The notes below the pieces were generated by a model. It saw nothing but the letters and a program-made list of their open reading frames with translations, was not told the DNA's origin and searched no databases. Source: Rhizobium freirei PRF 81 (GTDB lineage Bacteria; Pseudomonadota; Alphaproteobacteria; Rhizobiales; Rhizobiaceae). Taken from it: a stretch of 64,000 bases of DNA. How positions within the stretch are numbered: the stretch's first letter is position 1; each line of letters starts with the position of its first letter. Positions 26,759 through 35,291 of the stretch are shown here, in pieces. The position numbers were made by a program, and so were the translations under genes. Location of the stretch: positions 310,001-374,000 of the forward strand of contig NZ_AQHN01000055.1 in the NCBI RefSeq assembly GCF_000359745.1. The letters run 5' to 3'.

Positions 26759-27337
26759 TCAACCGACCTTGATCTTCTTATCCGACGTGAACGCATATTG
26801 CGGTATGGAGAGGTTCTGCGGTGCAGGCCCATGGCGTATGCGGCCGGCGGTATCGTAGACCGAACCATGGCAGGGACAGAACCACCCGCCGTATTCCCCC
26901 GCCTGGCCGAGCGGTATGCAGCCGAGATGGGTGCAGACGCCGATCATCACGAGCCAGTTTTCCTTGCCCTCACCTGCCGAACGGGCAACATCGGTTGCCT
27001 GCGCATCGGATGGAAGGTTGGCATTGCGAGCAACCGGATCCTTGAGGTCCGAGAGCTGCGTGCCCTTGGCATCGTCGATTTCCTTTTGCGTGCGGTTACG
27101 GATGAAGACGGGCTTGCCGCGCCACTTCACCGTCAGAGACATGCCAGGCTCAAGGCTCGACACGTCGACTTCGATGGAAGCAAGAGCAAGTGTCGATGCA
27201 TCCGGCCGCATCTGGTCGATAAACGGCCACGCGACGGAAACTGCGCCAACAGCACCAGCCATACCCGTCGTCAAATAAAGGAAATCGCGGCGCGTAGGCT
27301 CGCCTATGGATTCAGTTGTCGTACTATGCTCGCTCAA
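26759..27337 (-). CDS. petA: Ubiquinol-cytochrome c reductase Rieske iron-sulfur subunit
   Basis: 192 residues from a TTG start at 27337, with GAGGAAG 7 nt upstream; the open frame to 27559 is longer, but only this start gives the known N-terminus ([21 protein letters not shown]). A Tat-type signal/anchor with the twin Arg (TRRDFLYL) and helix about 19-40 holds it in the inner membrane. The 2Fe-2S ligands are in CTHLGC (residues 135-140) and CPCHGS (154-159). It carries electrons from quinol to cytochrome c1. First gene of petABC. Confidence 0.95.
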   Translation of the reverse strand: MSEHSTTTESIGEPTRRDFLYLTTGMAGAVGAVSVAWPFIDQMRPDASTLALASIEVDVSSLEPGMSLTVKWRGKPVFIRNRTQKEIDDAKGTQLSDLKDPVARNANLPSDAQATDVARSAGEGKENWLVMIGVCTHLGCIPLGQAGEYGGWFCPCHGSVYDTAGRIRHGPAPQNLSIPQYAFTSDKKIKVG

Positions 27338-28166
27338 GGCTGCACTTCCTCTTCCGCAAACCACGGCAGAACCGCGGCACCCCCTCACTAACGGCGAATC
27401 AACGCGACCATATTTCCGCCATAGATTCCTCCGTAACCCGCTGCGTTCTAAGCTTGATCGCAAATTATGTCCAGTCTTGGCAAGCGCAGAGGGCACAATG
27501 TCGCGGCAAAACTGCGCCATTGCGTCGCAAGGTCGCGGCCTGCGCTCTCCCTCTGCCAAAACAAATACCTAAGCACATGAAAAAGCTGAAGATTTATATG
27601 GAAACCAGTCACGCTGCGGGGCGAGAAGAGCCGCGTTTCCAGCGCTGCGGCGCAACGAAAGCGGTTGAAATCTTCCACAGACCACCCATGAAGCTGTCTG
27701 CCGACGCTCAAAAAACGAAATCTATTTCATTGGCAATTTATCAGCAGGCGCCACAGTCGCGCGGTAATACTGAGGCGCTGCAAATTGAGACCCGAAGCGT
27801 TTTATAAGACATAGGATTATTGTGTACTACGCGCCCTCCCCGCGCTTATCGTGGGCATTCCGGCGGCTCGCTACGTCACCGACCTATCGATATTGGCATT
27901 TTTGAAAGCTTCCAGACCCATTTCAGCCTGCTTGCGATCGCCTTGGCGCTGGCCGCACCTTTCTCCGGCGGCATGGCCGATCAAAGCCGTCGCATAGGGC
28001 ACATCAATCGATCTTGTTTTCGCCCGCGCGCCGTGACAGCTGATATCGATGAGGCAGACCCCGGATGCGATGAGCTCGAACCATTTTGACCCGATGACAA
28101 AGTTCGGAATTTCCCGGTAAGGTACTGACATCATGCGCATTTGGTTCAACATTGCGCAAGAGCTGC
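27338..28166. other. Long intergenic region upstream of petA
   Basis: 829 bp. The right part of the petA promoter region (27340-27600) shows no gene. 27600-27870 is less GC-rich than its surroundings, with no convincing ORF. From 28131 to 27871 on the minus strand a short ORF is possible and is listed separately. No repeat, tRNA or transposase remnant is visible. The ABC exporter gene ends at 28167 without a clear terminator. Confidence 0.5.
27871..28131 (-). CDS. Doubtful small ORF downstream of ABC exporter
   Basis: 86 residues from an ATG at 28131 (MSVPYREIPNFVIGSKWFELIASG...). The first third reads like protein; the rest is rich in Arg, Gln and Ala and has no recognisable domain. No good ribosome-binding site is seen. 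It begins 36 bp past the stop of the ABC exporter on the same strand. It could be a real small gene, a decayed fragment or chance. Confidence 0.25.
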   Translation of the reverse strand: MSVPYREIPNFVIGSKWFELIASGVCLIDISCHGARAKTRSIDVPYATALIGHAAGERCGQRQGDRKQAEMGLEAFKNANIDRSVT

Positions 28167-30029
28167 CTACTCTGCATCCGCCGCGATGAAGCCGCCGGAC
28201 TGGCGCGCCCACAGCTCGGAATAAAGGCCTCCGCGCGCTATCAGCTCGTCGTGACTGCCTTCCTCGATGATCTCCCCCTTATCGATGACAATCAGCCGGT
28301 CGAGCTTGGCGATGGTCGAAAGTCGATGCGCGATCGCCAGAACGGTTTTGCCTTTCATCAAACCATCGAGGTTGGACTGCAGCACGGCCTCGGCCTCCGA
28401 ATCCAGCGCTGACGTCGCCTCGTCGAGCACCAGGATCGGCGCGTCCTTGAGCATGACACGCGCGATCGCGATCCGTTGGCGCTGGCCGCCTGAGAGCTTG
28501 ACGCCGCGCTCGCCGACATGGGCTGCGTAGGCTGTACGTCCCTTCTGATCCTCGAGAGTGTTGATGAACTCGTCGGCCTCAGCCTGTCGCGCGGCTTCCA
28601 CCATCTGCTTGTCGCCGGCATCAGGGCGTCCGAACAGGATGTTGTCGCGAATGGATCGATTGAGAAGCGCCGTGTCCTGGGTCACCATGCCGATGGCGCT
28701 CCGCAGCGATTCCTGCCGCACGCCGGCAATGTCCTGTCCATCGATCAGGATGCGGCCGCCTTCAAGGTCGTAAAAGCGTAGCAGCAGGTTGACGAGCGTC
28801 GTCTTGCCCGCTCCCGAGCGGCCGACGATACCAATCTTTTCCCCCGCCCGCACCGAAAGAGAGAAACTGTCGATAACGCCCCCGCCGCGCCCATAGTGAA
28901 AGGTCACGTTGTCGAAGCGGATTTCCGGACCGCTGATCGTCAGGTCCTTGGCGGCAGGTCGATCGACCAGGCCGATAGGCTCGGAGATCATCTCGGCGGA
29001 ATTCTGAATCGTGCCGAGATTGCGCATGATGGCATTGAACTGCGCCATCATGCGGCCGAAGAGCATGTTCAGGCGCAGCACCATGCTGAGCGTGAAGGCA
29101 ACACCGCCCGTCGAAATCTCGCCGGCCAGCCAGAGATGCACGGCGAGTGCGCCGATGGTGGTGATCATCACGCCGGACAGCAAGGCAAGGGACGCGCGAA
29201 CGCCGGTGAGCAGCCGCGTGAAAGGCATAACGGCCGCCTGAAAACGGTCGAATCCGCGGCGGATATAATCATCGTTCTGCTCTTCCCGTCCGAAGAGCTT
29301 GAGTGTCTGGATATTGGCATAAGCATCGACCATGCGGCCGTTCAGCATCGAGGACGCTTCGGCCGCATTGCGCGCATGCTGCCGGATGCGTGGCACGAAA
29401 TGGCGGGCCAGCAGCGAGAAGATGCCGATCCATATCGTAATCACCAGCGCCAGCCGCCAGTCGAGCCCGCCGACGAGCGCAATGGTCGAGGCTGCATAGA
29501 TGATGATGAACCAGACCACCTGCAGCAGCGACACGACAAGATCGCCCGTCGCCTGCCCTGCCGACCAAACCTTGGTGACGACGCGGCCGGAAAAATCATT
29601 CTGGAAGAATTCGACCGATTGTCTGGCCACATGCCGATAGGCCTGCCAGCGCACGAGATTGAGAAAGCCGGGAACGACAACCTGTTCCTCGACCAGCGCG
29701 CCAAGGCTCACGACCACGAAGCGCACCACGAGCACCACAAAGACCATGCCGAGAAGTGCGGCGCCGTGACCGGCAAGCAGCCCGCTCCATCCCTCCCCTG
29801 GCTTCACCTTGTCGAGAATGTCGACCAGATGGCCGACGAACCAGAAGAGCGCCGCCTCCAGCATCGCGACCGCCCCGCCAAGCGCCGCCATCGCCAGGAA
29901 CGGGCCCTTCGCCTGGCCGACATAATACCAGATGAAGGCGCCAAGCGACCGCGGCGGACGAAGGTCGCCGCTGCGATAGTAGGGATCAATCCACGTCTCG
30001 AACAGACGAAACACCGAACGAATGAACAT
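28167..30029 (-). CDS. ABC exporter half-transporter (permease-ATPase fusion)
   Basis: 620 residues: transmembrane domain about 30-335 with six helices and nucleotide-binding domain about 360-600. Walker A GRSGAGKTTLVN, signature LSGGQRQRIAIARV, Walker B ILVLDEATSALD and switch His in IAHRLST are all intact. This is an MsbA/multidrug-type exporter that works as a dimer in the inner membrane; lipid or drug substrates are typical. A paralog with the same build lies 1.1 kb upstream on the same strand, beyond a LysE gene. Confidence 0.93.
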   Translation of the reverse strand: MFIRSVFRLFETWIDPYYRSGDLRPPRSLGAFIWYYVGQAKGPFLAMAALGGAVAMLEAALFWFVGHLVDILDKVKPGEGWSGLLAGHGAALLGMVFVVLVVRFVVVSLGALVEEQVVVPGFLNLVRWQAYRHVARQSVEFFQNDFSGRVVTKVWSAGQATGDLVVSLLQVVWFIIIYAASTIALVGGLDWRLALVITIWIGIFSLLARHFVPRIRQHARNAAEASSMLNGRMVDAYANIQTLKLFGREEQNDDYIRRGFDRFQAAVMPFTRLLTGVRASLALLSGVMITTIGALAVHLWLAGEISTGGVAFTLSMVLRLNMLFGRMMAQFNAIMRNLGTIQNSAEMISEPIGLVDRPAAKDLTISGPEIRFDNVTFHYGRGGGVIDSFSLSVRAGEKIGIVGRSGAGKTTLVNLLLRFYDLEGGRILIDGQDIAGVRQESLRSAIGMVTQDTALLNRSIRDNILFGRPDAGDKQMVEAARQAEADEFINTLEDQKGRTAYAAHVGERGVKLSGGQRQRIAIARVMLKDAPILVLDEATSALDSEAEAVLQSNLDGLMKGKTVLAIAHRLSTIAKLDRLIVIDKGEIIEEGSHDELIARGGLYSELWARQSGGFIAADAE

Positions 30030-30306
30030 GGAAGCGATATAGGGAATTTCTCGAGGGCCGGAAAGTAAAGGCAGGCGCCAGCAAAGGTTACATTTTCGTT
30101 AGAATGCCGTGCCTGTCGGTTATGGTTGAAGTTCGGCGCGAGATGGCGGCGACGCGCAATTTCATTCAAGACCGAAGAACACGGCAGCTCGATATTGCTC
30201 GATACGATCATCGAGCGAGAGCCATGCCCGCTATTTCCCTTCAAGCCGACGCGATATATCCGCGTCATCCGTCGCCATTGCGCTACTCTTCCATGGGCGC
30301 AACCGC

Positions 30307-30918
30307 ATGAGCATGGAATTTCTGATAACGACCCTCATCATCGTGGCATCTCCCGGCACCGGAGCAATCTACACGCTTGCTGCCGGATTATCGGGCGGTG
30401 CGAGGGCGAGTGTGATCGCAGCATTCGGCTGTACGCTCGGCATCATCCCGCATTTGCTTGCCGCGATCAGCGGCCTTGCAGCACTTCTGCACACCAGCGC
30501 CATGGCGTTTCAAGCGCTCAAATGGCTCGGGGTCGCCTATCTGCTCTATATGGCCTGGTCGATGTTTTTGGAACGGGGCGTCTTGCGCGTCGATGGTGCA
30601 CCGACCGACAAGAGTACGCGGCAAGTGATTGCCTCGGCAATCCTGATCAATCTGCTCAATCCAAAATTATCGATCTTTTTCTTCGCCTTCCTGCCTCAAT
30701 TCGTGACGCCGGATCAGGCAAGTCCGATCACGCTGATGCTGAAGCTCAGCCTGATCTTCATGGCGCTCACCTTCATCATCTTCGCGGGATATGGTGTGTT
30801 TGCGGCCTACCTTCGCCGCCATATCGTCTCAAATCCGACTGTTCAGTCGTGGATGCGCCGAAGCTTCGCGACCGCGTTCGGACTGCTCGCAGTGCAACTC
30901 GCTCTTGCGAGCCGTTAG
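30307..30918 (+). CDS. LysE/RhtB family exporter
   Basis: 203 residues with about six hydrophobic helices. The family's opening is present (TTLIIVASPGTGAIYTLAAGLSGGARASVIAAFGCTLG) and the central WLGVAYLLYMAWSMF and NLLNPKLSIFFFAFLPQFV segments. Members export amino acids or quorum-sensing-related compounds such as homoserine lactone. It is read opposite to both flanking ABC exporter genes. No obvious LysR-type regulator lies next to it. Confidence 0.9.
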   Translation: MSMEFLITTLIIVASPGTGAIYTLAAGLSGGARASVIAAFGCTLGIIPHLLAAISGLAALLHTSAMAFQALKWLGVAYLLYMAWSMFLERGVLRVDGAPTDKSTRQVIASAILINLLNPKLSIFFFAFLPQFVTPDQASPITLMLKLSLIFMALTFIIFAGYGVFAAYLRRHIVSNPTVQSWMRRSFATAFGLLAVQLALASR

Positions 30919-31077
30919 CTTTTATCGTCGCCTTCCAGGCCCGTTAGTTGCGCTTTGGATTGTGGCGAAGTAGCCAACTTTGCCTCTACGTTGAGCGCCA
31001 ATGAAAGCATTGAGAATACCGGCCCGACGGCTTTTGCCCCTGCGAAAACAGTATGGCCGAAAAGAGAGTTGAAACAG

Positions 31078-31105
31078 CAACTGGGGCATCTTGCCGCCCC
31101 AGTTG
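31078..31105 (-). terminator. Hairpin downstream of second ABC exporter
   Basis: Perfect 10-bp arms CAACTGGGGC and complement around an 8-nt loop, 10 bp past the minus-strand stop. The following minus-strand sequence is only moderately T-rich (TTGCTGTTTC). Confidence 0.65.
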
Positions 31106-31114
31106 CCCAGTCCA

Positions 31115-32968
31115 TTATTGCGCGGCCGCTTCGGCCTCTTCGTGATCGGCGAGGAAGCCGCCGGACTGGCGGCTCCAGAGTTCGGCGTAGATGCCGCCAT
31201 TATGAGCCAGTTCCTGATGCGTGCCCATCTCGATGATCCGGCCCTTGTCGAGAACGACGAGGCGGTCCATTTCGGTCAGCGTCGACAGGCGGTGGGCAAT
31301 CGCGATCACCGTCTTGCCGTGCATCAGCGCGAAGAGGTTTTCCTGGATCGCCGCTTCCACTTCGGAATCGAGCGCCGAGGTCGCCTCGTCGAGCACCAGG
31401 ATCGGCGCGTCCTTCAGGAAGACGCGGGCGATCGCGATACGCTGCCGCTGGCCACCTGACAGTTTGACGCCGCGCTCGCCAACCTGCGCGTCGAGCCCCG
31501 TGCGACCATGCATGTCGACCAGGCCTTCGATGAATTCCCAGGCATTGGCGCGCTTGGCCGCCCGGATCACCTCCTCATCGGTCGCGTCGGGGCGGCCATA
31601 AGCGATGTTATCGCGGATCGAGCGGTGCAGCAGCGACGTATCCTGCGTCACCACGCCGATCATCGAACGAAGGCTGTCCTGCGTGACGCCTGCGATATCG
31701 TGACCGTCGACGGTGATGCGGCCACCCTCCAGATCGTAGAAGCGCAACAGCAGGTTCATCAAGGTCGTCTTGCCGGCGCCGGAGCGACCGACCAGGCCGA
31801 CCTTTTCGCCGGCGCGGATATCGAGGGACAGGTCCTCCATAACGCCCTTCGCCTTACCGTAATGGAAGCGAATGTGGTCGAAGCGGATCGCACCCTGCTT
31901 GGCGACGATCGCCGAGGCTGCCGGCTTGTCGACGATGTCGTGCGGCTTCGTCATCATCCCCATGCCGTCATAGACGGTGCCGATGTTTTCGAAAAGCGCC
32001 GACACTTCCCACATCACCCACTGCGACATGCCGTTCACACGCATGGCAAGGCCGATGGCAATGGCAATGGAGCCGACCGAGATCGAACCGTTGAGCCAGA
32101 ACCAGATCGAAAGCGCCGAAACGATGAACAACGCCGCGCAATTGTTGAAATAGACCGAGGCGTGGAACAGCGTCACCTTGCGCATCTGCTTGTGCACGGT
32201 ATCGAGGAATTCCTCCATGCCGGCCTTGGCATATGTCTCCTCGCGTCCCGCATGCGAGAACAGCTTCACCGTCGCGATGTTGGTGTAGCTGTCGACCACG
32301 CGGCCGGTCATCATCGAGCGCGCATCGGCCTGTTGCGACGCAATCTTGCGCAGCACGGGCACGAAATAAGCGACGATCCCGACATAGACGCCGAGCCAGA
32401 GCAGGATCGGAATCATCAGCCGCCAATCGGCCGCTGCGATGACGAGGATCATCGACAGGAAATAGGTGAAGACGTAGACGAAGACGTCGAGGATCTTCAT
32501 GACCGTTTCGCGCACGGCAAGCGAGGTTTGCATCACCTTGGTGGCGACGCGGCCGGCAAACTCGTTGGCGAAAAAGGTCATGCTGTGGCGCAGCAGGAAG
32601 CGATGCATCTGCCAGCGCGCGATCATCGGATAGTTGCCGAGCAGCACCTGATGCATGATGAAGCTGTCGAGGATCGCCGCAGCCGGCAAGCCGACGAGCA
32701 CCATCGCGCCCATCCAGAAAAGCCTGTGCCATTCCGTCTGCAGGAAGGTGGCCTTATCCGCCTTCGTCAGCCAGTCGACGATATCGCCCAAGAACTTGAA
32801 CAACGCCACCTCGCCGATCGCGATCGACATGGTGAGGAAGCTCATGGCGATCAGCCATGGCACGGCCGGCTTGGAATAATGCCAGCAGAATGCAAAGAGG
32901 CCGTGCGGAGGCGTATCAGGCACCTCGCTCGGAAATGGATTTAGTCGGCGTTCGAACCAGCCAAACAT
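31115..32968 (-). CDS. ABC exporter half-transporter (paralog of the 28-30 kb gene)
   Basis: 617 residues from MFGWFERRL at 32968, with GGAG 7-8 nt upstream; the frame stays open to 33073 but the extra residues look non-coding. Six membrane helices (about 30-330) and an ATPase domain with GRSGAGKTTLMN, LSGGQRQRIAIARV, ILVLDEATSALD and IAHRLST. Both this protein and the 28-30 kb paralog start with a short W/F-rich amphipathic segment before helix 1. Same family and likely same kind of substrate; together they could form a heterodimer, although that is inference. Confidence 0.92.
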   Translation of the reverse strand: MFGWFERRLNPFPSEVPDTPPHGLFAFCWHYSKPAVPWLIAMSFLTMSIAIGEVALFKFLGDIVDWLTKADKATFLQTEWHRLFWMGAMVLVGLPAAAILDSFIMHQVLLGNYPMIARWQMHRFLLRHSMTFFANEFAGRVATKVMQTSLAVRETVMKILDVFVYVFTYFLSMILVIAAADWRLMIPILLWLGVYVGIVAYFVPVLRKIASQQADARSMMTGRVVDSYTNIATVKLFSHAGREETYAKAGMEEFLDTVHKQMRKVTLFHASVYFNNCAALFIVSALSIWFWLNGSISVGSIAIAIGLAMRVNGMSQWVMWEVSALFENIGTVYDGMGMMTKPHDIVDKPAASAIVAKQGAIRFDHIRFHYGKAKGVMEDLSLDIRAGEKVGLVGRSGAGKTTLMNLLLRFYDLEGGRITVDGHDIAGVTQDSLRSMIGVVTQDTSLLHRSIRDNIAYGRPDATDEEVIRAAKRANAWEFIEGLVDMHGRTGLDAQVGERGVKLSGGQRQRIAIARVFLKDAPILVLDEATSALDSEVEAAIQENLFALMHGKTVIAIAHRLSTLTEMDRLVVLDKGRIIEMGTHQELAHNGGIYAELWSRQSGGFLADHEEAEAAAQ

Positions 32969-33360
32969 TGAAATGCTCCAAAGACTCGACCCTGTGACCA
33001 CTGCCGCGCCTGAAGGTCGCAGACTCATATGGTGGTCGGGCGATAAAACAACGAGGCCATGCCGGCCGCGCAATGACTTACAAAGGGGAATACTTGCGAA
33101 AGCGCGCCTTACGGCGCTCAGCAGGTCCGAAAATACGCAGACCGGAGGCGCTTCATCACAAACAAGATATCCATCATGAGCCTCCTTCGTTCACAAGTTG
33201 TAGAGCGCCCGTCTTTTAGCGCGACTTTTCCTGTTTGAAAAGCGAAATATGCCTGAAAAACGGGCTCAAACCTTCAATTGTGCTTATGGGAAACATCACA
33301 AAAATCGAGGAATCCGCGAAAATCAAAGACAAATCCGGGCGATTTCGCTAGTCGCAACAC
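32969..33360. other. Divergent region between ABC exporter and trmL
   Basis: 392 bp without a supported gene. It should hold promoters in both directions. I see no strong inverted repeat or riboswitch-like structure. Confidence 0.4.
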
Positions 33361-33858
33361 ATGACCAAGCTCCACATCGCCCTCTATCAACCCGATATTC
33401 CCGGCAACACCGGCACGATCCTGCGGCTTGCTGCCTGCCTCGGCATCGGCGTCGACATCATCGAGCCGGCCGGCTTCGACATCTCGGACCGCAACCTGAA
33501 GCGCGCCGGCATGGATTATCTCTCGGCCGTCACCCTGACGCGGCACGTGAACTGGGAACGGTTTGAGGCATGGCGCCAGGAAAGCGGCCGCCGGCTGGTG
33601 CTCGCCTCGACCAAGGCAGCGCTACCCTACACCGATTTCGCCTTCCGCAGCGACGACATACTTCTTTTCGGCCGCGAAAGCGCCGGCGTGCCGGAACATG
33701 TGCGCGACAAGGCCGACAGCCGCATTCTGATCCCCATGGTCGAGGGCCAGCGCTCCATTAATATCGCCATGTCCGTGGCCATGATATCGGGGGAAGCGCT
33801 GCGGCAGACGCAATGGTCGCCGACCTCGACACTGGGCCTGAATGTCGCACCCGAATAG
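33361..33858 (+). CDS. trmL: tRNA (cytidine(34)-2'-O)-methyltransferase
   Basis: 165 residues, the short SPOUT class. Motifs: LYQPDIPGNTGTILRLAACLG, the central LLFGRESAGVPEHV and the knot segment IPMVEGQRSINIAMSVAMISGEALRQ. TrmL methylates the wobble base of tRNA-Leu isoacceptors. It is preceded by a 392-bp region and followed after 77 bp by the GHSKG protein. Confidence 0.92.
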   Translation: MTKLHIALYQPDIPGNTGTILRLAACLGIGVDIIEPAGFDISDRNLKRAGMDYLSAVTLTRHVNWERFEAWRQESGRRLVLASTKAALPYTDFAFRSDDILLFGRESAGVPEHVRDKADSRILIPMVEGQRSINIAMSVAMISGEALRQTQWSPTSTLGLNVAPE

Positions 33859-33935
33859 GCGTTGGCACGCCGAATAAAGTGTGAGAAGCTTGGCCTTGGA
33901 ATGCTCTAACTCAGGCAGCCTTGGCGAGGTGACCC

Positions 33936-35087
33936 ATGTTCCAGACGGCATTCACGCTCTCCCTCACACAGTTCGCGCGCACCCTGAGCCTACCCGAGCG
34001 GCTTCAGCGCTCACCGGCCCGAAATCTCGCTCTCGAAGGGCTTCGTCAGCGGAACCTCGCGCTCGACGCGCTGTTCTACGACATCAAGGTGATCACGCCG
34101 GAGGAAGCCTTCTACCTCAGCGACTCGCTGGCCGCAGAAGGCGCGATCATGATCGTCCCGCCAAGTGGAGGCGCGGCGATAACTCTTTGCGAGACGGTGG
34201 ACGAATTCGTCTTGAGAGGCGGCGATAAGGTGCAGGCCCTCGCTGTCGCCGGCATCGGCGGCTCCGCATTGGGCGCGGCGGCCTTTGCCCGCAACGTGGC
34301 CGATGCGATCCAGGGACCCGTCGCCGCCGTCGTCTCCGGCTATGGCATCGCCGATGCCATTATCGAGCCGTTCGGCGGGGTCTTCCTCTTCGGTCATCTG
34401 AGAGGCCTGCGTCCGTTTCTGGAGATATTCGACGATCTCGCTGGCCGGCCCAAGGTTGGAGCACATGGCGACGAATCGGCCGCCCGCACCAGCCTCGATA
34501 CGCGAACCGTTCAGGCACTTCTTGCGGACCCTCGCCTGTCCTTCAACCTCTTGACCGGCCACTCCAAGGGTAATCTGGTCCTGTCTGCCGCCCTGCACGA
34601 CCTGTGCAGGCAAAACGCCTCACGGATCGTGAAGCTTGCCGCAGACATGAAGATCGTGACGATCGGAGCGCGCATCGCCATGCCGCCGGCCTTCACCGAA
34701 GTCATCGATGTCATGGGTGCGTGGGACTGGTTCGGTGAGATCAATTCCCGGCCGTTCATCCACGCCGACCGCCGCGTCCCTCATGCCTGGCATCACACGA
34801 ACACCGACCTGAACGGGCATTTACCCGTGACAGCCACGCTCAGGGACATCCTGGCGACCTCGCCGATGATCGCGAAAAAGCAGGCAGCGATGCGCGAAGC
34901 CGAACCCGCAGATGAGGCATTGCCGACATCGGCGGAAGCGACCGTTTCCCCGCCCTCGACCCGCCCAAAGCGACGACCGGCGACGATTGAAAACGTCAAA
35001 CATGCCTTCGCCGTCGGCATATTGCCGAACGCACCGCAGGTCGAACCGGGCTCACCCGACGAACTGCCGCCGCCCAAGGCTCATTGA
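33936..35087 (+). CDS. Conserved protein with alpha/beta-hydrolase-like GHSKG motif
   Basis: 383 residues. A hydrophobic beta segment (VQALAVAGIGGSALGAAAFARNVADA) precedes a GHSKGNLVLSAAL element that fits the nucleophile elbow G-x-S-x-G of alpha/beta hydrolases. A later DVMGAWDWFGEINS and HAWHHTNTDLNGHLPV could supply the acid and His. The last 80 residues are Pro/Ala-rich and look disordered. I could not assign a substrate; esterase/lipase-like activity is a guess from the elbow. No signal peptide is evident, although the N-terminus is mildly hydrophobic. Confidence 0.75.
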   Translation: MFQTAFTLSLTQFARTLSLPERLQRSPARNLALEGLRQRNLALDALFYDIKVITPEEAFYLSDSLAAEGAIMIVPPSGGAAITLCETVDEFVLRGGDKVQALAVAGIGGSALGAAAFARNVADAIQGPVAAVVSGYGIADAIIEPFGGVFLFGHLRGLRPFLEIFDDLAGRPKVGAHGDESAARTSLDTRTVQALLADPRLSFNLLTGHSKGNLVLSAALHDLCRQNASRIVKLAADMKIVTIGARIAMPPAFTEVIDVMGAWDWFGEINSRPFIHADRRVPHAWHHTNTDLNGHLPVTATLRDILATSPMIAKKQAAMREAEPADEALPTSAEATVSPPSTRPKRRPATIENVKHAFAVGILPNAPQVEPGSPDELPPPKAH

Positions 35088-35291
35088 TCGGGCCGCGCGC
35101 AATTATTGATCCGATATGTCGCAAGCAATGGTGGACTACCGTTGCAGCAAGCGTATAATGCTTAGCCGGCAAGTAAATTCTCCACGTTTAACCCAGTGCC
35201 ACAGCACACAGAAATTCAAGAATTTTCAGTAGGTTATCATCATTTTCGGAATCATTGACGATATAGCGGCATGAGAGAGATTTAGCAGAAA

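Noticed and set aside
25379..27391. A 670-codon open frame opposite petA-petB-petC.
   Set aside because: It is antisense to three genes with complete motifs; its translation is rich in Arg, Gly and Asp and has no domain, as expected from high-GC antisense frames.
27440..27475. FNR/FixK-like half match (TTGATCGCAAATTA) upstream of petA.
   Set aside because: Only one half-site fits, 7 of 10 positions, which occurs by chance often.
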